DNA of 64,000 nucleotides from Jackrogersella multiformis (taxonomy: Eukaryota; Ascomycota; Sordariomycetes; Xylariales; Hypoxylaceae): assembly GCA_902806575.1 (NCBI GenBank), contig CADCXD010000010.1:2170001-2234000 (forward strand). Reading direction: 5' to 3'. The position numbers and the translations under genes were made by a program. This document shows, piece after piece, positions 25,180 to 37,077 of this stretch (positions are counted from its first letter, which is position 1; each line of letters starts with the position of its first letter). The notes beneath the pieces are model-generated. The model ran no database searches. It saw nothing but the letters and a program-made list of their open reading frames with translations, and had not been told where the DNA came from.

Positions 25180-26925
25180 ATGGCCTGCAAATCAACAAGC
25201 CCACAAATCAGGGCTCATAGTTTTGAAATCTCGTCACAGAGTCAAATGCAGCTTTCAGCGTTCCCAATGGTTTCTGACGTGAAGGCTCTCGTGTTCGATC
25301 TTGGTGGTGTTCTCCTTGAATGGGACCGCTACAATATCAGGACTCTGTCACCAGGTCAGTTTCTGACTATCATGAATTCTAGGACCTGGTATGACCTAGA
25401 CAGAGGCATTCTCACCGTTAAAGAGGCTTGTAAGGTAAAGCTTTTCCCGAGATGTTGTAGCCTTTTAATATGAACTAAGATATGAGTAGGACTTCGGTAC
25501 CATGATTAGCGTAGAGCCGTCTGTTGTTGAAAGTGCCATGGAGGAGGCCCAGCTGTCTTTGACCGTTAATGTTCTACTGGTCCAGACGATTCATGATCTG
25601 AAAGCATTAAATCCTGATCTCAAGCTCTACATCATGTCCAACATATCCCGAGTGAGTCTACCCACGCACATCGTGCTAGATTTAAAAAAGAGTGACTGAC
25701 CACAGCACAGGAGCATTACAAGATGGTGCGGAACCTCGACCTACCTTGGTCCATCTTTGACTCTATATTTGTCTCTGGCGTAGAGGGCATGAGGAAGCCT
25801 GATTTATGTTTCTTCCAACATGTGATACAGCAGACTGGAGTTGATCCAAGCCAGATCGTCATGATCGACGATACGGTCGGGAACATCTGCGGGGCCCGAT
25901 CTCTGGGCTTGTACGGGCTACTCGCAGACGAAAAGGCAGCTAAGGCCGGTGGCACGCTACTGAATCTTCTTTGCGATCCGCTGCCGCGAGCGGAAGCTTA
26001 CCTGAAAAACAATGCGAGAAACCACCATTGCGTCGTCGAGGGCCACGAAAACGTCATACTCAAGAACAACTTCGCCCAGATGATGATCTGGGAGCTCACA
26101 GGTGACGAAGGCCTCATATACATCAAATGGCCATCCGGTAAACTTCTTGGGACCCCCGATGGGAACTCTATGGGCGGCCAAGCCAATGGCAGTAAAGGGA
26201 GCTCTATCAGCCTGGACGTCAAAAATGGTCTCTGGAACTACTTCTACGAGGAACCAGTTCTCACATCTCGAGACTTCCCACCTGACGCGGACACCACATC
26301 GACGGCCTATCTGTCTATCCCTCCGGAATATATGTCGATGGTTGCAGACGTCGAGCTTGTCTTGGATGCGATGGCTACAAACGTAGATTCGGACGGGATC
26401 ATGCAAACGTACTTTGCGAGCGACCGGCCTCGAACTACTCCCGAAGTCTGTTGTAATATCCTTCGAGTTTTCTATCGCTTCGGCCATGGTTCCGATCCGC
26501 GAATTCGAAAGACGGAGGAATGGGTAGTCAGCTGTCTGAAAAACAACGCCTGCCTCAACGGCAACAGGCACTACTCGACACCCGAAAGCTTCCTATATTT
26601 CGTGGCTCGCTTTTACACGGAGTGTAGCCCCGGCCGTCTGGCGGACGAGCTAGAAGGCATCAAAGGGCAACTTGAAGAACGTCTCAACGTGCCCGCAAAC
26701 CCGCTATCTCTCGCGCTGCGCATATTCGCCTGCCAGTTGGTCGGCATCGATAGGAACTACTACAGGAAAGACCTCGAAATAATCTTGTCTTTGCAAGACA
26801 GAGATGGCGGGTGGCCGGCCGGACACTTCTGCTGCGTAGGTAAAACCGGTGCTCGCATTGGAAATCGTGGCTTGACGACAGCTTTTGCCGCCAAGATCAT
26901 TCGGAAAGAAAGGGGGATTATCTAA
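25180..26925 (+). CDS. HAD/class II terpene cyclase fusion (drimane-type sesquiterpene synthase)
   Basis: Resembles fungal AstC/DrtB-type cyclases, which protonate farnesyl diphosphate to a drimanyl skeleton (family knowledge). Exons 25180-25434, 25490-25651 and 25711-26925 join in frame (about 543 aa; a later ATG at 25246 is possible). HAD half: motif I VFDLGGVLLEW with nucleophile D40, MSN motif II, K168 in MRKPD, acidic motif IV IDD at 191-193. Cyclase half: PDADTT with the DxDTT acid motif at 331-335, and a QDRDGGW motif at about 501-507, a helix-capping motif of class II cyclases. No frameshift or stop is seen. The HAD half may also remove the diphosphate, but this cannot be told from sequence. 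It is the only skeleton-building enzyme in the cluster, transcribed away from P450-2 and with the FAD oxidase and SDR downstream on the same strand. Confidence 0.88.
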
Positions 26926-27906
26926 CAACTTCTTGGAATACCATTATATACTTCTTAGTCTCATACCTCTAGTGATTATATGCTATTGTGGGTTTCTTAC
27001 TTGTGTTAAATTAATTATTACTTAAACAAGTACCTAGGTAAGTTCTACGGAGTTGTTAATGGGAAATATAATGGCTAAAGGTTTTAGTGCCAAGAAAAAG
27101 GAGGCTCGTGTATATCCATTCTCGTGCCTCTATGTTTGCATTGTGACATTAGTAGTACACCATCTAAATAACAGTAATAAGGACAAAATGGCTTTAATCT
27201 AGTTAAATTGAATGAAGAATTACGTTACACTTAATAGTCTCTAAATAATAAGCCGGGCAAGCCATCCAATATGAAATAACGCATTGCAGCGCACCCCTTT
27301 TCCGAGGAAACCGCTCGGATTCTTCAACTACCTACCTGGATGTAAAAGCCTTCGGCCCACCGTACGGACCCTAAGGTCCGATTGCAGAATACAGCTATAT
27401 TGTGACAATTAATTGCTGTCGTCTACCACGTCACAAATGCAGTCATCTTTGTGAGGGTATCTGGTGTGCAAACCGTCGGCGCGGCTCGGTTTTAAGGATG
27501 GTATGTGAGCTCTTGACGATGATGACATCTGTAATACCCACAACCTCTCTAGTCATACTACCGGCAAGTCAACGAAGGATAGCTGTGATCCTCTTGGCGG
27601 TCATCCGATCAAGAGTGAGGCTAGGTGCGCCCAAATGTGACAACTCCCGGTTGATGGTTGGTTGAGTGTAAGAGACATGGACATCAGCCCCTGTATGAGC
27701 TGAATAAAAGGGCTGAGGCTAACCGCAGCCATTGTAATATAGGTAAGATAGTTGCTATAAGGGGTTATTTTTTGGTCGGTGGTCGAGCATATGGTACTAG
27801 CTTAGAGAAAGAATACAATATAAAGTGAGGAGTCTTCGAGAAGGATGTGAATCGTATTGCTTTAATCCTTGTTAACTTCCAACTCGTCTTTGAGATCTGC
27901 AACACG
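26926..27906. other. Intergenic region, terpene cyclase to FAD oxidase
   Basis: No gene is supported. It holds the cyclase 3' end and the oxidase promoter. ACCTAGGT occurs at about 27030. Confidence 0.5.
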
Positions 27907-29572
27907 ATGCTTGAGTCTACGTTATTGAAAGTTCTACCTACGTTGGTATTCTTCGGCGGCTGGGCTTCTGCTACAACCGATGATGGATACACGTGGCCCC
28001 CCTCAGAAGCAGCAGAGGCTCACGGGCCGTCGTGGCCGCAGTTCGTAAATGCCACCACGCGTTGGTCTACGTATGCAGCTCCGACCTTCAATGAGGTCTT
28101 CATTCCTCGGACAGAAGCGGATTTATCCGCAGGAGTAAGTTCTACAAGATATTGCTCAGATGATTACCATCCAGACTCTGGGCTGACAGAGAATACATAC
28201 AGCTTCGATACTTGTCCAGTTCCAATAAGACCTGGCTGGCGGCCACGGGTACTCTGCGACGCTCCAGGCCATCCAGAATGCTGTTCTTATTAACATGGAT
28301 AGCTTTGACTACGTAAACATGAACTCGGATATGACTGTTGCCGTAGGCACTGGTACAACATTTGATGACTTGATAGACGTGGTTGGTAGTGCGGGGAGAG
28401 AGATAAGTGAGTTCACACTAACATAAATGCAGCCGTTGGGTTTTGCCCCGGCGTGGGCGTTGTGGGCTCCATGCTTGGGGGTGGACTCGGTCGATTCGAA
28501 GGCCTCCGTGGCTTGACAAGCGACGCGCTTCTCAGTGTGCGAATGGCGCTGTGGAACGGCACGATCATCGAAGCTTCTGACGCGGTCAACCAAGATCTCT
28601 TCTGGGGTGTTCGCGGCGCCGGTCAGAACTTCGGCATCATCATCGAGGCCCTGTTCGAGACGTACCCCGCAACAAATGGAGGCATACAGTATAGTTCGGA
28701 TTTGACATTCACCGCAGACAAGCTGGAGGCCGTCTTGAATGTGACAGATAGTCTGTTGGCACCGCAATTAGATCCCGCTTTGGCTATCGCCACATCTATT
28801 TCTCCAGATCCAACAACGCTTGAGGTGAGTAACGCAGATGGGCAACTTGCACCCATAAGAAACAGCCACATCTGAATTAATGATGCTGACCTAAGTTTAC
28901 CTTTCAAATTCAAGCCGGTGATAAGGGTGAGCATCGTGTATCCCGAGCCTCTATAAAAGGGACAGGAGTTTAGAAAGCTCTATTCCCCGTTCAGCTCCGG
29001 TTTCACTGAACAATTGGTTCCTTGGACAAACCTGACCTCGGTTGCTTTTCCTGATATAGTAACCGGAGGACTCGTGAACGGTAACCCACACAGCCAGTAC
29101 AGCGTCTTGGCTAAAGATTTGCCGATAGAGAACTTACGCGAAGCTGTCGATTCGCTGGGTGCCTTAGCGCGGCAGCACCCGGCAGCAAATGAGAGCACCA
29201 TATTCATCGAGACCTTTGGTCAGAAGGCTATCAAAGCACTCCCGCGAGACTATTCCGCATTCCCTCACCGGGATACGTTCCGCAACGCGATAGTGTTCTC
29301 GGTGACCTATTCAGATGGCGCTGTGGCTGATGCGGCTAATTCGTGGGTGGGCGCTGGAAATGCGTAACAAATTCGCGCAGCCCGAGGTCTCCGGATATGA
29401 CAAGTTGCAGGTATACCAGAATTATGCGCACGGCGACGAGCCTTTGTCGGCTTTGTACGGCTACGAGGAGTGGCGCCACCAGCGCTTAACCAGGCTGAAG
29501 AATAGTTATGATCCCCATGGGTTCTTCAACGGGTTTCATGCCATTCCAAGCAACCTTGAAGATTGGTCCTGA
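27907..29572 (+). pseudogene. Berberine-bridge-type FAD-linked oxidase, multiply disrupted
   Basis: Family members are secreted flavoproteins that oxidise alcohols or carry out oxidative cyclisation, with FAD held by a His in a GGHG-type loop. The N-terminus has a signal-peptide-like segment (MLESTLLKVLPTLVFFGGW). Exons: 27907-28134, 28203-28406, 28433-28824, 28915-29572. Motifs: TEADLSAG, GGHGYSATLQ, VGVVGSMLGGGLGRFEGLRG, DLFWGVRGAGQNFG, and the C-terminal LQVYQNYAHGDEPL and YDPHGFF blocks. Lesions: a frame change at about 28240, just before the FAD-binding GGHG; an in-frame TAA at 28954-28956; a frame change (+1 or -2) at about 29350; and an apparent intron of only 26 bp at 28407-28432. The rest is well conserved, so the loss looks recent, or part of it is sequence error. 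Confidence 0.8.
28407..28432 (+). other. Apparent 26-bp intron
   Basis: GTGAGT donor, CACTAAC branch-like site and ATGCAG acceptor are packed into 26 bases. Removing them joins REI to VGFCPGVG in frame as the family requires; leaving them in gives a stop. Donor-to-branch spacing is only about 13 bases, which is likely too short for splicing. Confidence 0.6.
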
Positions 29573-30105
29573 GTCTTTGGCTAAATGGTACCTATTGCCA
29601 TTTTTCGGAGGGGGTTTTTTTTTTTTTTTTAATATATTGTATAAGCTTAGAGAGGTATTTGGAGTATGGAATAGTGTAGGAGTGAGTATAAGAGACTGTT
29701 AGATTGGACTGATACCTACTAGGAGGTCTGCATCCCAACATGCGACGTTGTACTTTCAAAGTGTAACACAACATATGCAGTCGAAGGACTAGACTAAATA
29801 CCTACATACCCTCCGTGTTAGTCGTGAATGAGCCTGTTGTCAGCCGGCTTGCAGTACCTGACGTCATTATAGTGAGTGAAAATAAACAAATAAAGCAATG
29901 ATTTGGATTTGAAGTTTGTGTGTTCAAAACCTACTTCCCTACCTCCGTACCGTCTTTATCCAAGTCTAAGACTAAACATCACGACGCGTCTTTTCACTAT
30001 GGAACCCCCCAATACCAAGCCGTACCATCTACCTTCAGACGCTGTCTGGTTCAGTCAGTGATCTTCCTATACTAATCTAGTCATTCGCGCAGTCATTAAC
30101 TTCGT
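29573..30105. other. Intergenic region, FAD oxidase to SDR
   Basis: No gene is seen. A run of about 14 T lies near 29617-29630. Confidence 0.5.
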
Positions 30106-31087
30106 ATGTGTGCATGTATAGTCACCGGCTGCTCGTCAGGAATCGGTCAAGGTCTGGCCCAGCTTATCGCTAAGACCTCCAACCGGGTCGTGGCAACCGC
30201 ACGCAAAGCAGCCGCTTTGTCAAGCATTCCCACTCACGACCGCGTCCTAAAGCTGGAGCTTGATGTGACCTCTATCAGCTCCATAGAAGCCGCGCTCCAG
30301 GAGACGCTGGACAAGTTCGGTCGCATCGATATCGTCGTCAACAATGCAGGCTACACACTCGCTGGTGATACCGAAGCTTCTGGGGATGAGGAAGCTCGGG
30401 ATTTGGTGGATACCAACTTCTGGGGTATGGTTAACGTAAGCAAGAGATGCCTCCGAATTATGAGAGAGGAGAACCCCAAGAACGGCCAGCAAGGTGGCGT
30501 GATTATGAACGTGAGTTCTTTGGGTGGCTATAACGGTTACCCGGGACAGGCCTTCTACCATGCCAGTAAATTTGCCATGGAAGGGTGGACCGAGTCTGTG
30601 GCAAAGGAAGTACCGTCGGCATGGAACAGTAAGTTCCCATTTCTCGATGCTCCCATGCCCTTCTCGTCCCGGCGATTGCGGTCTTAAACCCGAGAAACGC
30701 TCACGACTACCTCTTTACCTAGTTCATCTATGCAACCTCGAGCCCGGCGGTGTAAAGACTAATTACGCGACCTTGTCCTTAAAACCGATGGCCAAACGCC
30801 ACCCAGCCTACGCCGATCCCAGCTATCCCGCGAACCAACTTCTCAATCACATGGCGAGCGAGAAAGGCCGCGCTCTTTGGGCCGAGCCAAGCGCCCTGGC
30901 CGTGGCTATATACCAAGTTGTTAGCCGCGGAAAGCGAATCCCAATTCGGGTTCCCTTAGGATCTGACGCCTGGGGCATGATTGCTAAGGACCTCGAAAAT
31001 ACTAAGAATGATTTGAACGAGGTCAAAGAGATTAGTTTCTCCGTGGGCGACGCGAAGCAGTTAGATACTATTCACTTCTTGACTTGA
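30106..31087 (+). CDS. Short-chain dehydrogenase/reductase (SDR)
   Basis: NAD(P)-dependent oxidoreductase of about 295 aa, of the classical type. Exon 1 is 30106-30628 and exon 2 is 30723-31087; the 94-bp intron starts GTAAGT and ends CCTAG and restores frame across EVPSAWN / IHLCNLEPGGVKT. Rossmann motif TGCSSGIG at 8-15, NNAG at 79-82, NVSS before the active-site Tyr, and YHASK with Y151 and K155. The LEPGGVKT loop after the active site is as expected. The start ATG sits only seven codons before the Rossmann motif, which is short but acceptable. In the cluster it would reduce or oxidise an alcohol or ketone on the terpene (inference). No lesion is seen. Confidence 0.88.
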
Positions 31088-33845
31088 TAGTCTTATTAAC
31101 CTAGAAGCGAAGTAGCCCTAAGAGGGTATACCTGTAGACCCCCTTAGATAATCTCAATATAAGCTACTTTATACAAAGTTTTCCTAACAAATTGAGATGT
31201 TCATATGCACATTTAAAAAAGATAAAAAAATAAAAATAGAAGGAGGATGTTGTATGAATGATTATTGGTGCTTTTGATTAAGGTAGGCCATTACGAGCCC
31301 TGAATCCTGGTCATGGGCTGCGAAGATGCCTTTGTACTACCTAGGTACGTAAGTTCAACGCCGGTGCTTCCGCAGCTCAACCAGGCGGACTGGCGGAGTA
31401 CCCAGGCTGCCAGGTACCTATGAAGGAAGGGGGTGGGGGTAAATGATGTTGTACATATTTTATAAGTGCAACCTATCAAGTGTAACCTGTAAAGCTTAAT
31501 TTAAAACGATAGTTTCACTTTTAATCTCATTGGTCGCTTAACACCCTACCGTACGACCTTATAGAACACCTTCTGAACTTATTTATTACTATTTTTTCAA
31601 CCGCTTCATCGGGCACCTTCTCCAGCCTGCTCTGATATCGTCATAAAACTAACATACCTACCTAAGTACCAATCCCATTCATCTCCGAATATATCCGAAT
31701 GTCTCTCAATGTCTCTAAATAAATAGGCCGGCATCTGGCTTACCGAACCTGCAAGCATGACATACCCCGATGCTGGCAGCCGCCCTGCTTAGGAAGGCAG
31801 CATATAGCGTCAAAATGACTGCACCATGTGCGAGAACTGTAACAATACACTGTGTAAGCCTTATCCCTTAAAGTACCTCTTTAGGCTAGCTCATACGGTA
31901 TTTAGTGCTGATTAGGTAACTAAGGGATAGTAGCTCCAAAGTGTAAGACAGTGTTATTACTACAGTGTTCGCATATGGTGCAATTATTCTGATGATATTC
32001 GGGTAGGTAGGATACTTCAAATTTGCCACCAAATTATTAATTGCATTCTTATCGGCTGTTCTGCACGCTTTTATCTGCTATGTCACAGCAATAAACTATC
32101 TAAACTACCTAGGTAAGTAACTGTTATTGCCGGACAGATTATACATTATAAGCTACCATGTAAGTGCATAAGCCAGTCCCCCCTTCCTATAAGCCACCAA
32201 CTTATTTCCTGCTAATTAAATGATAAAGCCTCTTTTTTCAAGGTCAACCGCTTCCCCCCTTCTCTTCGACCCCTTTAACGTCGAGTTCTTTTCAAGGTTT
32301 CCCAGCCGTTGGACTGTCCGCTGACTAGGGCTATCCGATCGCTGCCGCCGGGAATGCCATCCGCCGGGAGTCGTAACTCGATCGCTTGCCGAACGCCGAG
32401 GATTCATTGGCGGCGGTCTGCCGGTCATTATAACGGATACTGAAAAAGGTGAAAAATAAACTAGTCTTTGCCCTGTAAAAGTTCTAGTAACAGTCGGGAC
32501 TTGTACATACCCAGTTTCGACCGGTTCCGCAAGTAAATAGCCCGACTAACCACCTCTTTCCGTAACCGTAGTTATAAAGGGCTAACCATATGTCCGGAGA
32601 GGTTTAAACTCGTGCTTCAAATCAGATGTCGAGGAAGAGATCGTCAAGAAACCAGTTGTCGTGTAAGATAATAAGGGGAACCTTTCAGACCTGACCTCTT
32701 GCCACCACGCCATTGGGTCCTTATACTCAAGATGGCGGCCATAGTCCCTTGGTCTCTGTACACGGTTTGAGTGCGGATCAAGTGCTCGAACGGGAGGTTA
32801 TAATAGAAAACGATACGATAATCACGGCAAACAGCACCCATCACTCATATCTATTCTAGGCATTGCGTAAAGAAGATAGAGATACATATGGCGTTGTCAT
32901 GTCCATGAAGGTGAAAGCAAGTAGAGGTCGTCTTGCTTTAGACCAAAACTACTAACACCGACGTAACTTGCTCTATTCAATACCAGCTCTGTCCAAGTTA
33001 AAGAGCAGAAAGGGGTATATATGTTCGACCCCTGTCTCTGGCTATGAGGGGCCTCGTAGCGTGAAGAGTTGGGGAGTAAGACCTACCTAGGGTAGGTAGA
33101 CAGGAGTCATCCGACATGGTCCACTAGGTATGCACAGCTGTTTCCTCAGTGAAAGAGTATTCTTAGTGTTAGTTTTTACCTACTTCTGAGATCATTACGA
33201 AGTACCTACCTAGGTACCTAGTCATTTCCACTCCAATTTTATCAGAGCCCTTACAGCTAGGAATGGTCACCCGTCTTGTCAATAAGTATAGCACGATCAT
33301 GTCGTACTAACAACTTCGAACTACTATCTATAAAGTCAATAGAGAAACTCGATAGTTAAATTACTTGGGTAATACAAATACTGCCTCTTAAGTACCTGTT
33401 GCCATGTTAGTCAAGTTGCTATGGTAACCAATGAGGTTTCGCAACTACCTCGATGGTATATGAGGTAAACTTATCATAGTAGCTAACTTAGACTTACATA
33501 CTTCATCCTTAATTAATCAATTCAACCTTAACCATACGTACGTACGTGATCACTAGACGCTACCTACCTAATCAATCCAACAGTATCTTAAAGCTATAGG
33601 CGAGAAATAGACTTTACACAAAATTGTTTTTTAAAAGTTTTCCTAATAAAAAGATTAACCCCTATAATAGAGTACACAAAAAGCCACGAAAGCTTCTATC
33701 CCCTATCCATCCATTCAGCATGTGGCAAAATATCTTTTATTATATAACCGTGTCTAACCTTAGTCTCCATCATTACCACTCACTCCTATGTCCTACTCCC
33801 AAGTTGTATACCTACCGACCCTCTTGCCTCTTGCCGTCCACGAAA
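31088..33845. other. Gene-free stretch with many ACCTAGGT palindromes
   Basis: No ORF here has recognisable protein features or plausible splice structure. TACCTAGGTA-type motifs occur at about 31340, 32105, 33083 and 33203, and an ACGTACGTACGT alternation at about 33535. The stretch marks the end of the terpene cluster. Confidence 0.55.
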
Positions 33846-34130
33846 ATGGCATCGTTACCTTCAATCACAGTTGACCAGCCACCCTGAGACTACTTGCCCG
33901 CAGAGATCCAGCTTATTATTCTAGAGGTCTTACTGCAAGACAGCCATAGCTTATCTAACTTCGCTATAGTGTCGCGAGAGTGGCATGGAGCATTTGAATC
34001 CGGGGAGATATCACACTATAAATGTGGATCTTTACCCCCTGCCAAGACTTGCTCTCCTAAACGTACCCCTATTGGTGCCCTTTTTGGGCTCCCTAGAGCT
34101 ACCGAAACTTACTCCTTTTCAACCAGGTAG
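33846..34130 (+). pseudogene. F-box protein remnant
   Basis: The frame reads MASLPSITVDQPP, a TGA at 33885-33887, then in the same frame DYLPAEIQLIILEVLLQD, SLSNFAIVSREWHGAFE. The LPxEIxxxILExLLQD...FAxVSREW pattern is that of F-box N-termini common in Pezizomycotina, where the box recruits Skp1 of an SCF ubiquitin ligase. After about 50 codons the similarity stops and no C-terminal body follows. A CGA-to-TGA change would explain the stop. Likely a truncated, dead copy. Confidence 0.6.
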
Positions 34131-34726
34131 TTCTAGCCTATGATAGGAGAGTGTAGCTTGATTTCTCGAACGAACCCTCAAGTATACCGGATGACATTTG
34201 CTAGCTATGTGGACAGGAATAATCACAATAGCAATAGGGCCAGTTTTTCCAGCGCTCGGAGATGGTCGCTGGTGGGTGTCCGTATCCATGCTGAAAGTTT
34301 TGAGTATTATTAAAAAGGGGGAAGGAAAAGGGGAAATGGCGAAGAAAGTAAGGGGATGGAACGGTATTTTCTAAGAGGTAGGTAGGTAGATACCTAAGGC
34401 AGACATACTACCATCATTCACCATGAAGCTACAACACAGAATGTTACGTAAAACGAATACAGAAATACTATGCTAACTAGTATAAGCCTAAAAAGTTATG
34501 CCGAAGCAGTATAGGTAGAGGTAGGTAGGCAATCGACGTCGACGACGTAAGAGCCGCCAAAGCGAGTCCATCGAGTATAGTGTATATGCACCAGAGGAAG
34601 ATTACGCCATAACGAATGCAACCAAGTCCAAGTCCACATTCCGCACGGCTGAGGACCTTCTCTCCTTACACGGAACGCAACATCGCTCTTCTAGCGAATC
34701 AAATCTAGCTACTCAACCGGACGGTC
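34131..34726. other. Intergenic region downstream of the F-box remnant
   Basis: No gene is seen. It includes GGTAGGTAGGTAGATACC-type repeats near 34378 and the 3' flank of the convergent ligase gene. Confidence 0.5.
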
Positions 34727-37077
34727 CTAGACCCCTCCGCACCCGCTACTCCGGAACCGACCGAGCAGGTTCTCCACATCAGGCACGGGGAGGTCCCTCC
34801 AGCCGCGGCCCGCCTGCTCCCTGTCGCCGATGTCGACGACGGCGGCGACGAGGTCCTTGGTGATCTCGTCGGTGACGGCGCTGTCGCGGGTGTAGCCCGG
34901 GTGGCGCGCGACGAAATGGCGGATCCACTTGGCGGCGGTCCAGAGCTGGCCGCTGGCGCGCATGCGGATGAGGTCGAGATAGGTGGAGAGGTCGCAGCGG
35001 GTCTGGACGTCGACGTTGACGGAGTCGAGGTAGCTCTCCACGATGGGGATGAGGCCGGGGAAGTCGTGCTCGCTCGGCGCGGAGGAGCCGTTGATGATCT
35101 CGTCGACCGTCATGAGCGTGTACTCGTCCTCTACCGGGCCGAAGGGCGTGGGGGGCCGGCTGGCGGTGGGCGAGCCCTGGCGCGACGTGGCGCTGCTGCG
35201 CACGGGCCGGTTCGGGAACGGGTTCTTGCGGAAGTGGAACTTCTTCTCCAGCACCGCGTCCCTGGCGTGCGCCGTCTCCATGTTCTCATCGACCTTGGCG
35301 ATGGGGATGTAGAAGTTCAGGTCGAAGCTCAGGATGGCGCGCGTGATGAGCACCATGAACACGGCGAACGCGGCGTTCTCGAAGTCCGTGATCTGGATCT
35401 CCATGGGCCGGAACTCGACGCGCCAGCCAATGTCGGACCCCGGGGGTGGCGGCTTGAACCGCATGTGCTGCCAGTTGGTGCTCTGGATATTTTCGAAGTG
35501 GTCGGCTTTGGTCAGGTCTAGCTCCTCGAGGTCCTCGTTGAAGACCACGATGGGGTCCCGGATGAACAGATGCGCGAAGTGCGTTGCAAGGCGATCGTCC
35601 ATGCCGCCTTCGAGGAGCTCCGTCTTGATGGCTTCGTCAATGACAAGGTTGGGGTCGAAGTATTCTGATCTCAAGCGCGCGTCGGTGCTGATATAAGTAG
35701 AGTTAGATGCATAGCGGGACTTAGGGATGCGCCAGCGATTGTTTTTCAGGGGCTTGACAATAATTAGCACTTCTAAAGTTGGGTTGGTTGCTTGACAGCA
35801 CACTTACCTTTTCTCCTAATTCTTCGGGAGTCCGGTCATCCACGGCACGGCTAATCTGATTCCAGCGGACATCGGTATCGGCTAGGAACCCCTTATATAT
35901 AGGGGTCGCTGCTGTCAAAGCTAGCATGATCGGCCCAATCGGGCTCAGCTGATCATACATCCGCCTGCCCTCCGTGATGTTCTTCGCCTGGAAGGTGATC
36001 TGCAAGCAGCAACTCCCCATTCCAAAAGCCATAGCATCCATGTGGATAAAGTTATCCGGGGCTGCACCGTTCCTCACATCGTCGTCTTCTGGCCAGTTGT
36101 GAAGATCGTAGTTGACTGTAGGATCCTTCCATGGATTTGGTGTCTTCTCGTCGTGGAAAACCGGAACGTTCACTTGAACCTTTCTCCCGCGCCGCCAGCG
36201 TATATTCGCTGCGAGAGTGGGAAATCGAATGTGCGGATTAGCGATCTCATCTGGTACAAATTGTGACCGAAGCTTTGACCCAGATGGTGGATAAAAGGGG
36301 TCAGTGAAGGCGCCCGGGACACCCAGACGAGGGAACGTCGTGAGGGTGATGGGATATTCTTCAGGGTGCATATGGTCTTTAGCGATCCTCCTCCTAGGTT
36401 CGAGTTAGTCTATAATCAAAGTGCGCACTTGAGATAACAGTACCTATTCTTCATATCACGCTCAACGCCTAAGAGTTCCTTGAATCCGATGCCCCATGGC
36501 TTGCCTGGCGTAGCCTCCAGCATGTATCTACCGAACTCGGGGTGAAATACCGGTAGCGGGTTCGAATTTTGCGATTCAACATCTTGAAGTGCCGGCACAC
36601 AACCACCTTTATCGGAAAGTTCTTCATCAGCAGCCAGTGCCGTTAAAATATCGGCTTGCCGAAGCGATAGAAGGACCTTCGGGTCGTCTTTAGAATATTT
36701 CACAACCAAATATTCTATCTATGTGGTTTGTTAGCGAAATTGCTTACTATATGATGGATGCGCGTTGCGCGGTGCATAGTACCTCGTCACCCCACAGCAT
36801 AGCATCTCGTTCCTTGTGCTTAGCCTTGTTCCATATCTCGAGCAATTGCTATGATGGGTTAGCCCTGGCGTGGGAATAATTATGAGATAGGGGTATGATA
36901 AGGGGCTACCTACCTTTATGCCCCATTCCCTAACTTGCTGCGCGTGTTTCTGCGCATCGGGCCAATCAAGAGCCGTGCCTAAAGCTCTGCAAACCAATGT
37001 TAATGATTACCTAGGTATGTATCACCAGATTGGTTGCCCAGATCTTGGTCTCAAGGAACGACTTACAATAAACCCAT
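34727..37077 (-). CDS. GSH1: Glutamate-cysteine ligase catalytic subunit
   Basis: Joins L-glutamate and L-cysteine with ATP, the first step of glutathione synthesis, in the cytosol. Six minus-strand exons, 37077-37067, 36986-36914, 36848-36783, 36718-36444, 36393-35807 and 35754-34727, add up to exactly 680 codons including the stop (679 aa, close to the 678 aa of yeast Gsh1). The start exon is only 11 bp and encodes MGL plus part of a Leu codon; splicing gives MGLLALGTALDW, the typical start of the family. Conserved blocks: WGDEIEYLVVKYS, HPEFGRYMLEATPGKPW, HMDAMAFGMGSCCLQITFQ and WRVEFRPMEIQITDFENAA. No lesion is seen. All introns are 50-80 bp. Confidence 0.95.

Noticed and set aside
34901..35521. 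206-codon plus-strand ORF
   Set aside because: Antisense shadow of the glutamate-cysteine ligase, rich in Val/Gly/Arg with no domain.
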